This document shows positions 56,927 to 57,111 of a DNA stretch of 57,111 nucleotides, in pieces (the stretch's first letter is position 1; the number at the start of each line of letters is the position of its first letter). Below the pieces are notes generated by a model. That model was not told the DNA's origin. It saw only the letters and a list, made by a program, of their open reading frames with translations, and did not search any database. The translations under genes and the position numbers were made by a program. The stretch lies in assembly GCF_001293775.1 (NCBI RefSeq), contig NZ_LGLN01000032.1:31053-88163 (forward strand). The letters are read 5' to 3'. This stretch comes from Pseudomonas syringae pv. cilantro. GTDB lineage: Bacteria > Pseudomonadota > Gammaproteobacteria > Pseudomonadales > Pseudomonadaceae.

Positions 56927-57045
56927 TCACGCGTTGTGCGATGCGCACTCGCAGGTCCTTGGGAGTCTGGAAGCGGGGCTTTCAGGTTTCTGGGCGTTAG
57001 GCGCCTGGCTTGGTTTGACTGTCGTGCCGCGTCGGTAGGCAGTTC

Positions 57046-57062
57046 GTGACGCTCTGCGTCAC
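57046..57062. repeat. REP-like palindrome at the window edge
   Basis: GTGACGC (57046-57052) and GCGTCAC (57056-57062) flank TCT, inside sequence (GTGCCGCGTCGG..., GTGGCTCTGCGATGCC) that resembles short intergenic palindromes repeated in P. syringae genomes. Only one unit is in view and copy number cannot be tested here. Confidence 0.4.
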
Positions 57063-57111
57063 ACAGTGGCTCTGCGATGCCAGTGATGTTTGGTTACGGC
57101 TCAGGGCACCT

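Overview
The window reads as chromosomal DNA of a fluorescent Pseudomonas, most likely of the Pseudomonas syringae group. This rests on base composition, on gene content (an Ehu-type ectoine importer, a MexEF-OprN-type pump, an MvaT/MvaU-family xenogeneic silencer, a gnd-zwf pair and a GlgA-TreZ-MalQ-TreY-GlgX cluster) and on protein-level resemblance to known Pseudomonas proteins. It was recognised by eye from the sequence; no database search was run. No rRNA, tRNA, CRISPR array, insertion sequence or prophage is visible.

Layout. Bases 1-940 hold a decayed dipeptide-type ABC transporter remnant. Bases 1174-4241 are an ehuBCDA ectoine/hydroxyectoine import operon ending in a strong terminator, followed on the other strand by an HBM-type chemoreceptor (4275-6203). 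Bases 6441-12435 are a mexEF-oprN efflux operon with a candidate MexT box upstream and a terminator downstream. A membrane-anchored TPR protein and an mvaU-like silencer gene follow. Bases 14958-18584 carry a small secreted protein, glyoxalase I and the peroxide-defence genes ahpF and ahpC. Bases 18695-20839 are a divergent pair: a frameshifted tyrosine recombinase and a KfrA-like coiled-coil DNA-binding protein, with two inverted repeats between them that share the same 9-base spacer. Then come an orphan PAS histidine kinase, gor, galU, two small lipoproteins, a DUF1883 protein, a 60-residue protein and alkB.

Bases 26947-32155 (minus strand) form a gnd-zwf-HAD phosphatase-GH15 glucosidase run with an inverted repeat upstream of gnd. 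Bases 33913-47962 (plus strand) are a long, tightly packed run: glgA, treZ, malQ, treY, a DUF2934 protein, glgX, then four coupled genes (acyl-CoA dehydrogenase-like, PIG-L deacetylase, NodS-like methyltransferase, family 2 glycosyltransferase) that look like an uncharacterised glycoconjugate pathway. The glucan genes should turn linear alpha-1,4-glucan into trehalose: GlgX debranches, MalQ redistributes chain lengths, TreY makes the terminal alpha-1,1 bond and TreZ releases trehalose. With the ectoine importer this gives the window an osmotic and desiccation stress theme; gor, ahpCF, gloA and zwf supply redox defence.

Bases 47970-56926 hold housekeeping and accessory genes: a secreted alpha/beta hydrolase, azoR, a LysR regulator, a pcaD-like lactonase, a YjbR protein, a DUF1294 membrane protein, uppP, a pnuC plus nicotinamide-riboside-kinase-like pair, a sigma54-activator-like regulator whose key AAA+ motifs are degenerate, and a small conserved hypothetical gene.
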